NCBI GenBank assembly: GCA_032207245.1
Contig: CM063501.1
Span: 76,954,186-77,018,185, forward strand
Source of the DNA: Pardosa pseudoannulata
Taxonomy: Eukaryota; Arthropoda; Arachnida; Araneae; Lycosidae
DNA: 64,000 bases
Direction of reading: 5' to 3'
Under the pieces are notes generated by a model that was not told the DNA's origin, searched no databases, and worked only from the letters and a program-made list of their open reading frames with translations. Shown one piece after another: positions 37,443 through 48,464 of the stretch; the stretch's first letter is position 1, and each line of letters starts with the position of its first letter. Position numbers and translations under genes: made by a program.

Positions 37443-37589
37443 AGTATGAAATTATCTTGCGACCAAAGCAGATCTGACAAGTTCCAGGAAATTCTACAAG
37501 TCTACAAAGCTGAGGGATTAAATGGAGATTTATTAGAATGTCGATGCGCTGCAATGCGGAAAATACATGTAACGATGAAAGTGAAATAA
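37443..37589 (+). CDS. Candidate terminal coding exon, unrecognised
   Basis: A T-rich tract ending TTTTTATAG (37434-37442) is a good acceptor. Behind it an open frame runs AGT, ATG and 46 further codons to TAA at 37587-37589. The product includes SCDQSRSDKFQEILQVYKAE and LLECRCAAMRKIHV: charged, mixed composition and likely helical, with better codon balance than its AT-rich flanks. It could instead be a short frame starting at the ATG (37446). No upstream exon, homologue or domain is known to me. The longer minus-strand frame over the same bases looks less protein-like. Confidence 0.28.
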   Translation, partial: SMKLSCDQSRSDKFQEILQVYKAEGLNGDLLECRCAAMRKIHVTMKVK

Positions 37590-37721
37590 AACTCCATGAG
37601 TTAGGACAGATCTGAATGAAACAAAAGTACTCTCTTAACAAAATCTTCTAACTCTTATTCTTATAAGATGAAAAAAACCTAAATCATCCAATTTGGTGTT
37701 TCAAGGTCAAGGTAATTGGGT

Positions 37722-37800
37722 TTAACCCTTTAACGGACGGTGGTTTCGGAGCGAAACCACCTGTTAAATTCTTTCTCTGCTTTTCAAAGACATAGGATGG
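37722..37800. mobile_element. piggyBac-like left end with perfect hairpin; rest not found
   Basis: TTAA (37722-37725) is followed by CCCTTTAACGGACGG and a perfect 10-bp inverted repeat GGTGGTTTCG-gag-CGAAACCACC at 37739-37761. This matches the layout of the other piggyBac-like ends in the window, but I see no complementary end, so it is truncated or solitary. Confidence 0.42.
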
Positions 37801-37982
37801 ACTTTTAGGTTTTTTATATTTATGACATTTCCAACTCACAACAGAGAGTATACAAGAGCTCTATACTTCATTTGAAATATATGTGGTTAAACTTACTTTA
37901 CCTGGAAAAGACAGTAATATGATTTATTTTTTACTTATAAACCCAAACGTCTATCCAAACAAAACTTTTAAATTGTTTATGT

Positions 37983-38075
37983 TTGGTACGGTCTACTGTT
38001 TTTCAACAAGTGAATGAAACCGAGACCTACAGCTTAAGGCCGTGTACTACCTGTAACCAGCCACCCACCCGAAGT
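37983..38075 (-). mobile_element. SINE family I, 3' part
   Basis: Words in family I order on the minus strand: TTTGGTACGGTCTACTG, AAACCGAGACCTACAGC and TTAAGGCCGTGTACTACCTG. The head is missing here; a head-only piece in the same orientation lies at 38550-38640. Confidence 0.6.
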
Positions 38076-38195
38076 CGGGTGTAGATGTTGAATTGCTGGT
38101 TCGGTTTTGACCGTCTGGCAACAATGCGTTATTCAGGGGCTAAGTCAGCATTAAGTCAAGCAAGCAAGCCCCTAATATTTAAAATAACAAAAGAA

Positions 38196-38247
<52 letters not shown>

Positions 38248-38549
38248 GTAGAAAATCTAGACTAATAGGTACAATTAATGCAGTTTACAAAAGTGCGGGG
38301 GATACTCCGCAGGGGTTCTTCCCAGGTAAAAGTTCGGTGTACTACACGAAACTTTCTGACATGAGAGCAGGTGTTTGCTAGGGAAGCAATATCTGCGCAG
38401 GGCAGTTGTAATGGCCATTCGTGAAGGGATACTTTGACCCTGGCGGTGTGGCATTAGGTTAAATTCATGGCCGCACGATGGCAACTTGGTTAGCGGTGAG
38501 CCAGTCAACCAGGCACCCGGCCTTCCTTATCAATACCGGGTTTTGATTA
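38076..38549. other. Unassigned repeat-like segment inserted between two SINE pieces
   Basis: Less AT-rich than its surroundings, with a (TA)n tract at 38203-38244. Words such as GTCGGGTGTAGATGTTGAA, GTGCGGGGGATACTCCGC and CCATTCGTGAAGGGATAC look element-derived, but I cannot name the class. The overlapping 77- and 98-codon frames have no recognised domain. Confidence 0.35.
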
Positions 38550-38640
38550 GGCACGAATATCCGTACCTGCAGTGGGATTTTAACCCATGAATTCCTCTAC
38601 CTAAAAGCAACGCTGTACTATATGGCCATCGTTTGGTTGT
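38550..38640 (-). mobile_element. SINE family I, tRNA-like head
   Basis: On the minus strand: CAACCAAACGATGGCC followed by a decayed A box, and ATGGGTTAAAATCCC as a decayed B box. It could be the head of the same insertion as 37983-38075 split by later sequence, or a separate copy. Confidence 0.6.
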
Positions 38641-38819
38641 AAATTGGTTAGTTTATCTTTATGATACCCTTTTAGATAATAATCAATGTTCCCGCAGCAT
38701 AATTAAACATTTAAAAAAATATTTTCACTCCGTACAAGGGGCTGGATTTTGCATTTTAACCACCCCTCAAATTTTACCCTGTAACAAAGAGTTACAGTTG
38801 GACAAAGCAAGATTGAAAC
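38641..38819 (+). pseudogene. Possible retrotransposon Pol tail, very weak
   Basis: A frame here reads TRGWILHFNHPSNFTL before a stop. It faintly resembles the TRSGRxVxFP ending of Ty3/gypsy Pol polyproteins and lies just before an LTR-like block. The similarity is short and could be chance. Confidence 0.15.
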
Positions 38820-39075
38820 GAACCTAGATGTGAAAGCGGAGTGACCCTCCTTCGACCCTATTGGTCAAGAGGGGTTGCTAACCGCGGAGTAGCCCGCTTC
38901 GGCCCAGCAACGCTCCCCCAACGAACTTTTTTTAGAGAGATCTGCAGGCCCCCCTCGGAGAGAGAGCAAAGGAGAAGGATCTGGGATTTTTGGATCTTCT
39001 GCAAGAGTTGGAGCGCCATTTTGTTTCTCTCATTAAAGCGCCATGTTTGTTAAATCTTCGACCTAGTGTGGTTAA
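38820..39075 (+). repeat. GC-rich block, possible solo LTR or promoter
   Basis: About 250 bp, far richer in G and C than anything nearby. It has an inverted CCAAT box (CCTATTGGTC), GGTTGCTAACCGCGG, TTCGGCCCAGCAACGC and two GCGCCAT words. It ends near TTCGACCTAGTGTGG followed by TTTGGCATCA. That ending resembles the LTR-to-primer-site junction of some Ty3/gypsy elements. No second LTR, flanking duplication or clear TG...CA boundaries can be fixed. A cellular promoter is the alternative. The 70-codon frame 38841-39053 is not recognised. Confidence 0.3.
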
Positions 39076-39499
39076 TTTGGCATCATAGTCATAAAACCAT
39101 TTTATATATCTATTACCATTTACATCTTTATTTAATATTTAGTAAACAAGATTCAGCAGGAAGAGTTAGTTTTTTTTTTTTTCCAAAAACCAGTAGACTC
39201 ACGGCCGGCCTTGACGCTATGTCGGCCTCCCATTAACATACCCCCATCAAAGATGTAAAAAGAAATTATGCATTTACATTTATAAAGTTCATAGATAACA
39301 TTTATCAACTAATTTCATTAAATCCCAAAGAATTTATAATAGTGACCTTTAAAGTGTTAATGGAGTACCTAGCGAAGTGTAAGGTTTTCACTTTAACCTC
39401 CGAACTTAAACAGATCAAAACATAAATTAAAGCCTCTAGGCAAAAAGTAATCCAAACAAAAATTTATTACACTCCAACTCACAAGGAAGCAAGGAGGTG

Positions 39500-40030
39500 A
39501 GGACGTTCTCATAAAAAATTATGAGTATCCAACGCGTTGTCTAATTAGGGGATAATTATACTGTAACCTTGACAATGACCATTCAATATGGTTAGCAGCA
39601 ATACATAGATTCAACAACATGAAGCTCAGAAAATATATAAAATAGGTAGTACAATGATAAAAAAATAGGGACATGAAAAAGTTGCAGCTTGGCACGGCAA
39701 ATAAAAATAAACAAAAAGTGATAGCACTTGAGAACGTTCTCATAAAAAAATTATGAGTATCCAACGCGTTGTCTAATTAGGGGATAATTAGACTGGAACC
39801 TAGAACGTTCTCATAAAAAATTATGAGTATCCAACGCGTTGTCTAATTAGGGGATAATTAGACTGTAACCTTGACAATGACCATTCGATATGGTTAACAG
39901 CAATGCATAGATTCAACAACATGAAGCTCAGAAAATATATAAAATAGGTAGTACAATAATAAAAAATAGGACATTAAAAAATTGCAACTTGGCACGGCAA
40001 ATAAAAATAAACAAAAAGTGACAGCACTAA
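39500..40030. repeat. Tandem repeat: full, truncated and full unit, about 227 bp, with palindromes
   Basis: Units begin near 39503, 39730 (only about 72 bp long) and 39802. Each starts ACGTTCTCATAA and contains the hairpin CTCATAA-aaa(a)-TTATGAG and the perfect palindrome CAACGCGTTG. The full units continue with CCTTGACAATGACCATTC and AAGCTCAGAAAATATATAAA. The unit junctions create GAGAACGTTCTC (39730-39741) and AGAACGTTCT (39802-39811). Confidence 0.93.
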
Positions 40031-40826
40031 CAAAAAGATATATTTTTGGTTTTTATAAAATTTTAAAATTTTTATTAAGCATTTTTTCAGTTTTTTGGAT
40101 TTTTATAAACATAAAACAAGACAATACATTACGTAAGCAAAAAATATACGAGAGCAAAGTAGCGGAATGATACGATACCCAAAATATTGGAAAATGAAAA
40201 AATTAAAATAAAATAAGCCAAAAAATAAAGAAAACGGTACTTCACCATTAAAAAATAGCAAATAACAATTAATTAGGCAATAAAACATAAATACTTAATT
40301 TTAGAAAAATTTGCATGTCGTGGTCGTCGACCGAACTATTAACCTCAGGATTGAGAGCAAACAAGCGGACACGCTACCTAGCATGCCACTCGTGTTTAGT
40401 GAAATGTGTGAAAATATCAAAGATAACAAAAACCAGAAAAGAATCAATCGCCTTTCCTTCGTTTAGAAGGAGGAAGGGCCATGTAAGGACGATATAATAA
40501 CGCTCTAGGCCAAATTTGGTGTTTAGATTCAAAATTTGTTACAGATGTGGCATCTAAGAAAAATATTATGCGTATTTGATTGTTTACACAAGGACGGACG
40601 TACATGCATGTAATATAACATTCAAATATAACTATGTGGGAAAACTTTGAAAGGTTTTATAAGGTACTAATAGATGTTCTAAATTAAGGTCCATCTCTTA
40701 TTCAATCCGACATCTATTATTCATCTCTTATTCAATTCAATAAGAGAGCTCTTAACCAAACCGACTATAGGTGGCGCTGCAATACCCATAACCACATTTT
40801 ATATGCTTCATAAATGCTAAATAATA
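40031..40826. other. No gene recognised
   Basis: AT-rich. The frames at 40103-40288 and 40315-40497 show no domain. A repeated TTATTCAAT/ATTCATCTCTTATTCAA word pair lies near 40700. Confidence 0.45.
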
Positions 40827-40830
40827 TTAA

Positions 40831-41361
40831 CCCCTTCCGGTACGATTTAATAATGAAAAACTGTGCGTGAAGTAACCATTTATTTTTTATTTTAAAAACT
40901 TGTTTTATTTTACAATTCTTACATATTCTTAATTACAATCCACTTTTTACATAGTGTTAAGTATCAGAAACGGTAAAATTAAGATAATAGTCTTCAAGCT
41001 AGTGGTACTTTTCAAAACAAAGTGCAAAGGAATTCTGAATTGTTTACATCGCCAGGAAGTCTCACTTCTAATTTGATTCTTGTAACACACACGGCATTTC
41101 TTAGTAGGTTTTCTTTTATTCTGACTCATCAATTTGGCAGTGACTTGTACCAAGAAACTTTAAATAAACAATATGTAATAGTGACCTGGGATTTCCACAA
41201 GTAACAAAAGTGTTGCTAAATTCAGTACACTAGAAATTTTAAACTAAATTAATTATCATATTTATCAGTAACTTTAGTCGCATGACGAGTGTAGCTCGTC
41301 ATTGTGCGGTATGGAATGAAAAACCAATGACGAGCTAGACTCGTCATTTTACCGGAAGGGG
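40831..41361 (-). mobile_element. piggyBac-type element, internally deleted, TTAA target sites
   Basis: TTAA at 40827-40830 and 41362-41365 flank a 531-bp element. It starts CCCCTTCCGGTACGATTT and ends TTTTACCGGAAGGGG, a terminal inverted repeat of about 12 bp. Two perfect 8-bp-stem palindromes of the form ATGACGAG-n5-CTCGTCAT lie at 41282-41302 and 41327-41347, beside the right end only. The interior still encodes the last part of the transposase on the minus strand, which proves the superfamily. The rest of the transposase is deleted. Confidence 0.9.
40947..41153 (-). pseudogene. piggyBac transposase C-terminal zinc-binding domain remnant
   Basis: The 68-codon minus frame contains KKCRVCYKNQIRSETSWRC followed by a FRIPLHF segment. 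It corresponds to the Cys-rich domain at the C-terminus of piggyBac transposases (C-x2-C, then ETSWRC-x2-C-x-x-PLC). That domain binds DNA next to the transposon end. The two N-terminal Cys pair members and the ETSWRC Cys remain. Later expected Cys positions read Phe and His (QFRIPLH), so zinc binding is broken. The catalytic core is absent because of the internal deletion. Confidence 0.82.
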
Positions 41362-41365
41362 TTAA

Positions 41366-42401
41366 AAAGTAAAATCATTTAAATTTGCCACACATTCGAC
41401 AGACCTATCTTACTGTCTTTTTTTAAAACGCTATCAGAATTAATGATTCTCATTTCCCTATTTTGCAAACTTAAAAAAACATCTGAATTTTCTTATTGAG
41501 AGAAAAGCATTAATTGACTGAATGAGCACTATCCAGAAATTTCTAGAAACCAGTTTGAAGCCAGTAGGATATGCCACACACGCAGATACTCTGACTAGAT
41601 GAGAGTTTTTCGACCCTATAATAATAGGAGCCGCTTCTGTGAAAATGGTTCAAGTCCATGTGAGACAAAAGTTAATGATAACAATGAATTCCGTCTACTA
41701 TGAGATTCTTCGCTATATAAACAGTTTATCATCTAATTTATCATCCAAAATTTATCTTCTAAATTTATCATCTTTCTATATCACTATAAAATCTATTGAT
41801 GTTGTTTTTGCTTTTTTTTCCTATGTGTGCTTGCATTTGTATTGTCCTCCAGCCTTTCAACCATCTTGTGAATTTCTTTTAAATATTTCTTAATGGGATC
41901 ATGATGAATAAATTTTTTATTACATAATCCGGAATATTCTTTTAAATATAATAATTCAGAAAATGATTTCTTTCTCTTAGTTTTTTAAATAAGTGAGTGA
42001 ATAGATAAAAAAAAGGTAGTTAAAATCTTTTATAAATAGTTGAGGATTTGTATAAATAAGATAGGAGAACACTTACCTAATTTCCATGCAAATAATACTT
42101 TTGTCGCATATCAGATGTTGCCCTAAGGGTTTATTTTTTAATAGTGTCCTCATTCTAAAACTTTTAAAAGATTCACAGCAACTGATTTTGACAGATTCTG
42201 CGTATTTTGTTGAGGGGAATTTCGTATTTGTTTGCTTTTTATCCTGTTTTAGCCCCAAAACATCCAGCAAATTTATTCAGTCAAAATAATTAGTGACAGT
42301 CACATTTCTATTTCATTAACAAACTTATAAAAATACTTAAATAATTTTATATTTTGATGTTGATTATAAATATTGCCTCAACTAAATACGAGTAATATAA
42401 A

Positions 42402-42404
<3 letters not shown>
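41366..42404. other. No gene recognised; AT-rich unique sequence
   Basis: The 84-codon plus frame at 41639-41893 contains repeated LSSN/LSS words from local TTTATCATCTA repeats and is not recognised. GGTTCAAGTCC at 41647 resembles a tRNA B box without a tRNA around it. Confidence 0.4.
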
Positions 42405-42440
<36 letters not shown>

Positions 42441-42603
42441 ATAATGTATAAAAAATATATATATATGTATATATTATATATATATGTTTTATAAATATAT
42501 ATTTTATATATAATATATAAATATATGTATAATATACAATATATGTATATTATATATTTATATATATATATATATGTATATATATATAATTATATATATT
42601 ATT

Positions 42604-42635
<32 letters not shown>

Positions 42636-42640
42636 TCTGA
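42405..42640. repeat. (TA)n-rich microsatellite
   Basis: Interrupted alternating TA with ATG and TTTATA interruptions. Confidence 0.95.
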
Positions 42641-43190
42641 CATTTTTACGCAATATTTTAATAACTCTATTCGTTAAATTAAAAACTCATTTGATGAGGT
42701 AATAGGGTTTATAGCTGTTTGCAAAGGAAGAAATCTTTCGCGTATAATTAGTGAAAATATGACGTGTTTGGATACTTTTAACCTTTAACAGCTTCATTTT
42801 TTTCACGAATTCGATCCCAAACATGTGACATTTTTAATTGCATATTTTTTTTATTTTACATTTGTAAGCTGAAAAATGCTATTAAAAGTAATATTTCTAA
42901 TTATTTTAAGCATGTATAACAATTTTTTTACAGAAAATAAAATAATGTTTTCCCTAAAAGTCTTTTCTCTCGTGTACACCAGACAGATAAGTTACGTTTA
43001 CAGTTGTGCATATAAAAAATAAGAATTATTTTCGATTACAATTACTACACAATTATTTTCGAATGTAAATACTACAATTACATTTACTTAACCATTTTTT
43101 AATAGATTAGATTTAGTAGGATAAATCTTGAAAGAGGACAAGAGGTATAGTCCAACGTCACAGTCCGGACAAAAATACCCAGTCCCTTTA
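42641..43190. other. No gene recognised
   Basis: AT-rich unique sequence leading into the duplicated segment. Confidence 0.5.
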
Positions 43191-43199
43191 CTAATTGTT

Positions 43200-43915
43200 T
43201 TGCTGCTGTCATTTTTCCTCAGTGAACACACATAGCCCTTGTTTGCAAGTCTTAACTTTTGTCTGTATATGGAATTACCTCTAAAAAGTCTCTCTCTGTC
43301 TCTCTCCCAAAGACTCAAGCCAAAAACTTAAAGGTAAAAACTCGCGAAATAAGTCAAAACCTATCAGAAAATCCACGCTTTTAAAGCAAACACTTCGAAA
43401 ACTAATACCTTGTAGACATCTCTATGACTAATTTTACATTAAAAATACAAAAGATACGGTCAAAACAGTGATAATGACAAGGAAATCAGATCGCCCTTAT
43501 GTCGTACGGGCAAATCATTAAAATCTCGGTAACTGCACCTGTATGCTGTCATTTTTCTTCAGTGAACACACATAGCACTAGTTTTCAAGTCTTAACATTT
43601 GGTCTGTAGATGGAATTACCTCTAAAAAGTCTCTGTCGGTCAGTCTCTCAAAGACTCAAGCCAGACACTCAAAGATAAAAACTAGTGAAGTCATAGAAAA
43701 TCTATCAGAAAGTCCACGCTTTAAACCAAACAGAATACACTTCGAAAACTAACATCTTGTGGACATTTATACGACTCATTTAGCATTAAAAATACAAAAG
43801 ATATGATCAAAAAAGTGGAAATGGCAAAGAAACCAGATTGCCCATACGTCGTACGGGCAAATCATTAAAGGCACGGTAACTGCACACGTACTATGTCATT
43901 TTTCTTCAGAGTCAG
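43200..43915. repeat. Tandem duplication, about 343-bp unit, 2 copies plus a start
   Basis: GCTGTCATTTTTC-TCAGTGAACAC recurs at 43204 and 43545, and a third start (CTATGTCATTTTTCTTCAG) at about 43892. Units share GTCTGTA-ATGGAATTACC, AGAAA-TCCACGCTTT and TCGTACGGGCAAATCATTAAA. The 76-codon minus frame at 43088-43318 is not conserved in the next unit. Confidence 0.92.
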
Positions 43916-45417
43916 TTTTCTTCTTTTTTAAAGAAATTACTTAAATTTTGTAAGATGTCTTAGCAAATTTTTCTTTGTTTCAAGATGATGCCCTCTATGT
44001 AACTTTACAAAATATGTCACCTTTTAAAAAGTATTTCATTAGTGTTATGAGAAATATATAACGAAAAAAAATATTCAGAAATTTCTGAGATTCAAACAAC
44101 AGCAGTGTACATGAGGCATTTTGACGTCACCAATGAAATATAAAATTATCAATGAGTAAAAAATTATTATACAGTTGGTTTAGTGTTTTTGAAAGAAGGT
44201 TGCATGTTAAAAGTCAAATTTTAATGTTATAAAATAATGCTTCAATTTCAATTATGTGACTCGACTACATGTAGTTTGACTTTTTTCAGCACAAAATAAG
44301 TATTTTTTTTATTTTGTTTTCCTTTGAAAGTCTCTTTCCCCCTAAACCCTTGAAAGTATGCTTTGAGAAGTAGGTCTGGTTTACTTACTCCCCGTGCAGC
44401 AAAAGCTATCCGTAGCTATTCAAACCAAACTATTCAGTGCTTACATATTTAATACAATATAATACGTCCTTTCTTATTAAAATATGCTATTAAACTACTA
44501 AAATATTCAGATTTAATACACGAGATATAAAATGGAGTTGCATATAATTTTTGTTGTTAACCATAGTAAACATTTTCATGTATCACACATCCATTTGTGC
44601 CTTGTCTAAAATATTCAAGATTATATGCACTGTTTACAAGCACTATCTTAGAAATCATGAAACTCCCCGTCCCTTTTCTGTAATATTTAAATATTTTTAG
44701 TTTCTAAGGAGGTCTTCCAGATATATTAAATTTAACTGTATTTGTAAAACTTATTTGGAGAACGCTGAATATTTAGAAATCAGCCATAGCGAACTGTCTC
44801 CACATACTGGCGCGTGATAAAGAACTTCATTGGGACGAATAAATCAATTATTTCATCCGGATGCATAGAAAATATATTCAAACACATAGGCTCGATCATT
44901 GACTGGAAATCAGAACATAGTATGAGAATAAATTCCAGGCTCCGACGCCAAAATTCAAAACTGCATCCCTTAGTCATAATTCAAACTACAGGCTTGGACA
45001 AATATTATATAATTCTATTAGAGGCATATATAATTCAAAATATGAAAATATTTTGCACTGATATCTGATAAGTTTACTTTTGTTTAGAGAGGGAGAGAGT
45101 AGAAGAAATGTTTTATATAAAAAGAATGTTTTTACTCGGTTATTAATGTAGTATGGTGCAATTGAATTTGGGAATAGTAAATTACCAATTCAAAAATAAG
45201 ACCCAAAAAGATATTTACGTTAGTAGAATTTATTTTCATGCCAACAATCTTTGAATAAATTATTTCTAAGGATGAAAAGTAGAATTTCAAACGTAGAAAT
45301 TATAACGTAAATACAGTTCAACACTTTTTAGAAAAAAAATAATAAAGTTAAAGTTTATGGTGTGCCCTAATTAATCGAATCCTGTTTGTACATAAGTTTA
45401 TTTTGAAGTATTTACAT
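43916..45417. other. No gene recognised; one SINE fragment inside
   Basis: A 3' fragment of SINE family I lies on the plus strand at about 44345-44430 (AAGTAGGTCTGGTTTAC, CCGTAGCTATTCAAACC). The overlapping frames at 44780-45068 on the two strands show no domain. Confidence 0.45.
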
Positions 45418-45525
45418 TTTCAACCAAACGATGGCCAAGTAAGTACAATGCCACAGTTCGATACAGTTTTAGATTGGTCTTGGAGAGCTATTGGTACTGT
45501 TTTTTCTACACGAACATTCGATACA
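45418..45525. mobile_element. SINE family I fragments, head and end
   Basis: A head piece on the plus strand (CAACCAAACGATGGCC) is followed at 45470 by an end piece in minus orientation (TTGGTCTTGGAGAGCTATTGG). They are two fragments or a rearranged copy. Confidence 0.45.
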
Positions 45526-47685
45526 GAATTCCTAAGGTTAGAAGTATAATTTATTGAAATTGTACCATCTCTGATTTCCCCTAGTGTTCATGTAACGTGA
45601 ATGGAGGGAAGTTAAGTCTATGGAATAAGGAAACTGCTGACTCAGTGCCTTAAACACTGGGAAATTTAACAGGTATATAAAATCATCAATCCTTCTGGGT
45701 TAACATGTCTTTATATAAGTCCACCAAAGTACAACACAAGTTCAGTGAAAAGTTAGTGGGGAAACTTTGCTGTATTTCGGGTATTGCGGTCTATCTATAA
45801 GGAGACGGGTTCTCTAAAAATTGCAATTAAAACTAAACACAACTCAGGTAGTTGACCTTCAAGGCTAGTAAAAGCTCAGTTCATCTTCCCTACTATATTC
45901 ATTTTCTGTAACCTTGTTTTCGTGATTGGTTCTCTCACAGAAATTAGGGTTTTTCATTCGTCTTTGAGTGATTCTTCTGACTTATCCTATTACATCGTTT
46001 CCTTGATTGAAGGAGAAGTCAGTATTTAAAATCATTCCTCCCTTGAACTAAAGAGATTTACTGTAAATTAAATGTCAGCCTGCCAGATACAATAGAGCTA
46101 CTCTTGAGAACTTCGAATAGGCTTCCTACGTGACCTTTACATGTCTGGAACTTCACAAAGTGGATGTTTTTAATCCTTTGTAATCTCTTTTAATTCGACC
46201 TTGTTTTAACCCTTTTGTTGTCGTCTAAACTGTAGTAACGGATATTTAAACACTGGACTAATATGTAAGAAAACCGAGTAATTTACTTTGTATGTAGTTT
46301 TATTCTTTTTAATATGTATTGTTTTTAATTAGTTATTGTTGATATATGTTAACTATTTAATTCATCTTCATATCGAATAATTGCCAAATCACCTTCACCA
46401 TAGAAATTATCTGATGTTTTGTGTGTTACATCAAGATTTTCGAAAGATAGCTTCATTATGTATATTGACCTCTGAAATATTTAAGGTAGGTTCCCTGCTG
46501 CCTTAATCAGCCATAAATAAAGGTCTTTAAAAATAAAGTAAAATAATTTACGATAAGTCTTTAAACAGGGAGAGAAATAAAAGCAAACCAGATTATGAGT
46601 ACATGATGCCGCACATTAATGCATATCTCTCAGATTATCCGTCTATGTACTAAATATTTTAAATTTGATTTGTAAAACTTAAAGACGGGTTAATACAAAA
46701 ACGGCCTTTAAAAAAATAAAACTTACTCATATTTATTTTACATCTGTGCAGATTTACAACCCTGATACTGTCATCATTTTTAATTGCTTTTGAAATAGGT
46801 GTTATGTATTTTTATAGAAGGCCGAGTTTTAGACCAGATGAGTTTCCAAAAAATGAAATAACTGGTTTAACATTTGATTATCCTATCAATGAAAAATTTA
46901 ATACTGGCAATTATAACAATCAAAAGTATGCATTACTCTCACTGATCATAGTTTAACCGGTAAAATCGAGATCAATATTCATTTCTTTTAACTAGTTTAA
47001 AAAAAAAAGAAAAACTAGACATTTATGTTTCAATATCGCTTTAATATATACTTATTTCTCTCTCTTAACAATGATTTTGACATTGCAAACCCTTTTAAAT
47101 AAAAGTCTCCAATATTATCTCGTTTTTGCTCATATTTTTTACACTGTAAATCGATATGATCATTCTCTGTCTTCAAAGAAATTCCCTTTCTCTAAGTTTT
47201 AAACTCATTATCCTATTGAAAACGAATGCAAATAAAAATAGCATCTCATTATGTTTTCATAGAAAAGACCTTTTTGTAAAAGGCTTTTGATACCTTCAAA
47301 AGAATGAATCAAATTTGTCACCCGCAAGTGATTCAAAAGAATTTCAATAACATATATCTTCCGCAAATAAAGTTGAAAGTTTTGATCTCGGAAAAAGAAT
47401 GTTCTGTTGCCAGCACTCATACATATCTCTCGGAAAAAAACTATAATGTAAAGACATAATCTCCTTAACTTTCAGCATCAAGGCAAAGATGCACGTAATT
47501 ATTTCTTCATGTATAGTTTGGTATTGTGTGCTACATAAATTGTCTCAATTTCAGTCATCATAAGCTATTTTGGTACTATAAAAGGATATTTTTCTTTTAA
47601 AGTTTAGATAACATTAATTAAATTTCACTTTGTTTCGAGGATTTTTAGAATAAAAACATGTGCAACTCTTTGGCGGTCCAAAATT
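45526..47685. other. No gene recognised; 45.6-46.2 kb is less AT-rich
   Basis: The stretch 45580-46200 has more balanced composition, and TATATAAAAT at 45674 and TTTATATAAG at 45711, which suggest a promoter or LTR-like region, but no boundaries can be placed. TTAACCCTTTTGTTGTCG at 46206 resembles a piggyBac-like left end without a partner. The 70-codon minus frame at 47208-47420 is not recognised. Confidence 0.35.
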
Positions 47686-47689
47686 TTGA

Positions 47690-48462
47690 TGATATTTAAA
47701 TTACTTTTGATTTTTTTATATAAAGATGATCTTTAACATGGTGGCAACACATAGCCACATTTACTCCAAAATTGATGTCATTTAGTAAGCTTTAAAAGTT
47801 TTTGTTAATTATTGCTAACCCGCATAACTATAGTTAACACAATTTGACTGTATAATCCATACCAAATGGCTGAAATTCTTTGGGGGATCAAACTTTTAAT
47901 GATATTTAAATTATTTTTGATTTTTTATAAAGATTGTCTGTAACGTGGTGGCAACACCGTGTTGCAGAGCAGCATTTACTCCAAAATTGATGTCATTTTG
48001 TAAGCTCTAAAAGTTTTTGTTAATTATTGATAACCCGCAAAACTGCAGTTAACAGTTTGACTGCATAATCTGTACTAAATGGCAGTATTAAATTTCATTT
48101 TTGCAACAAAGCATCATTTATGGTTCTGAACTTTCCCAATTTCAATCATAGTAAGTTACTTTACTTTGGTACTTTTAATATATAATTGTCTTTGGAAGTT
48201 TACAGAACATTAATTAAATATTTGTGTGTTTCGAGAATTTTTCAAAACAACAAATAATTGTTATTCTTTTGAGATCGAGCTTTGTAATGATACTTAAACT
48301 ATTTTTTAACTTTTTATAAAGATAGTCTCTGTAACGCCTCTATAAACCCTCTGTAACACCAAATACAGATCCGCAACTTAACCCCAAATTGACAACCTTG
48401 GCACAATGAGCTTTAAGAGATCCTTTTATTTTTTGTTGCTACCCCTGTAACACTGCAATTAA
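47690..48462. repeat. Diverged tandem repeat, about 210-bp or longer unit, about 3 copies
   Basis: The words GATATTTAAATTA-TTTTGATTTTTTATAAAGAT, GGTGGCAACAC, ACTCCAAAATTGATGTCATTT and TTTTTGTTAATTATTG recur at about 47690, 47900 and, more diverged, 48290. The interval before the third is longer. Confidence 0.8.
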
Positions 48463-48464
48463 TA

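Noticed and set aside
39519..39764. 81-codon hydrophobic minus frame as a small membrane protein
   Set aside because: It lies wholly in the tandem repeat and reflects its A-rich plus strand. The next unit does not keep it intact.
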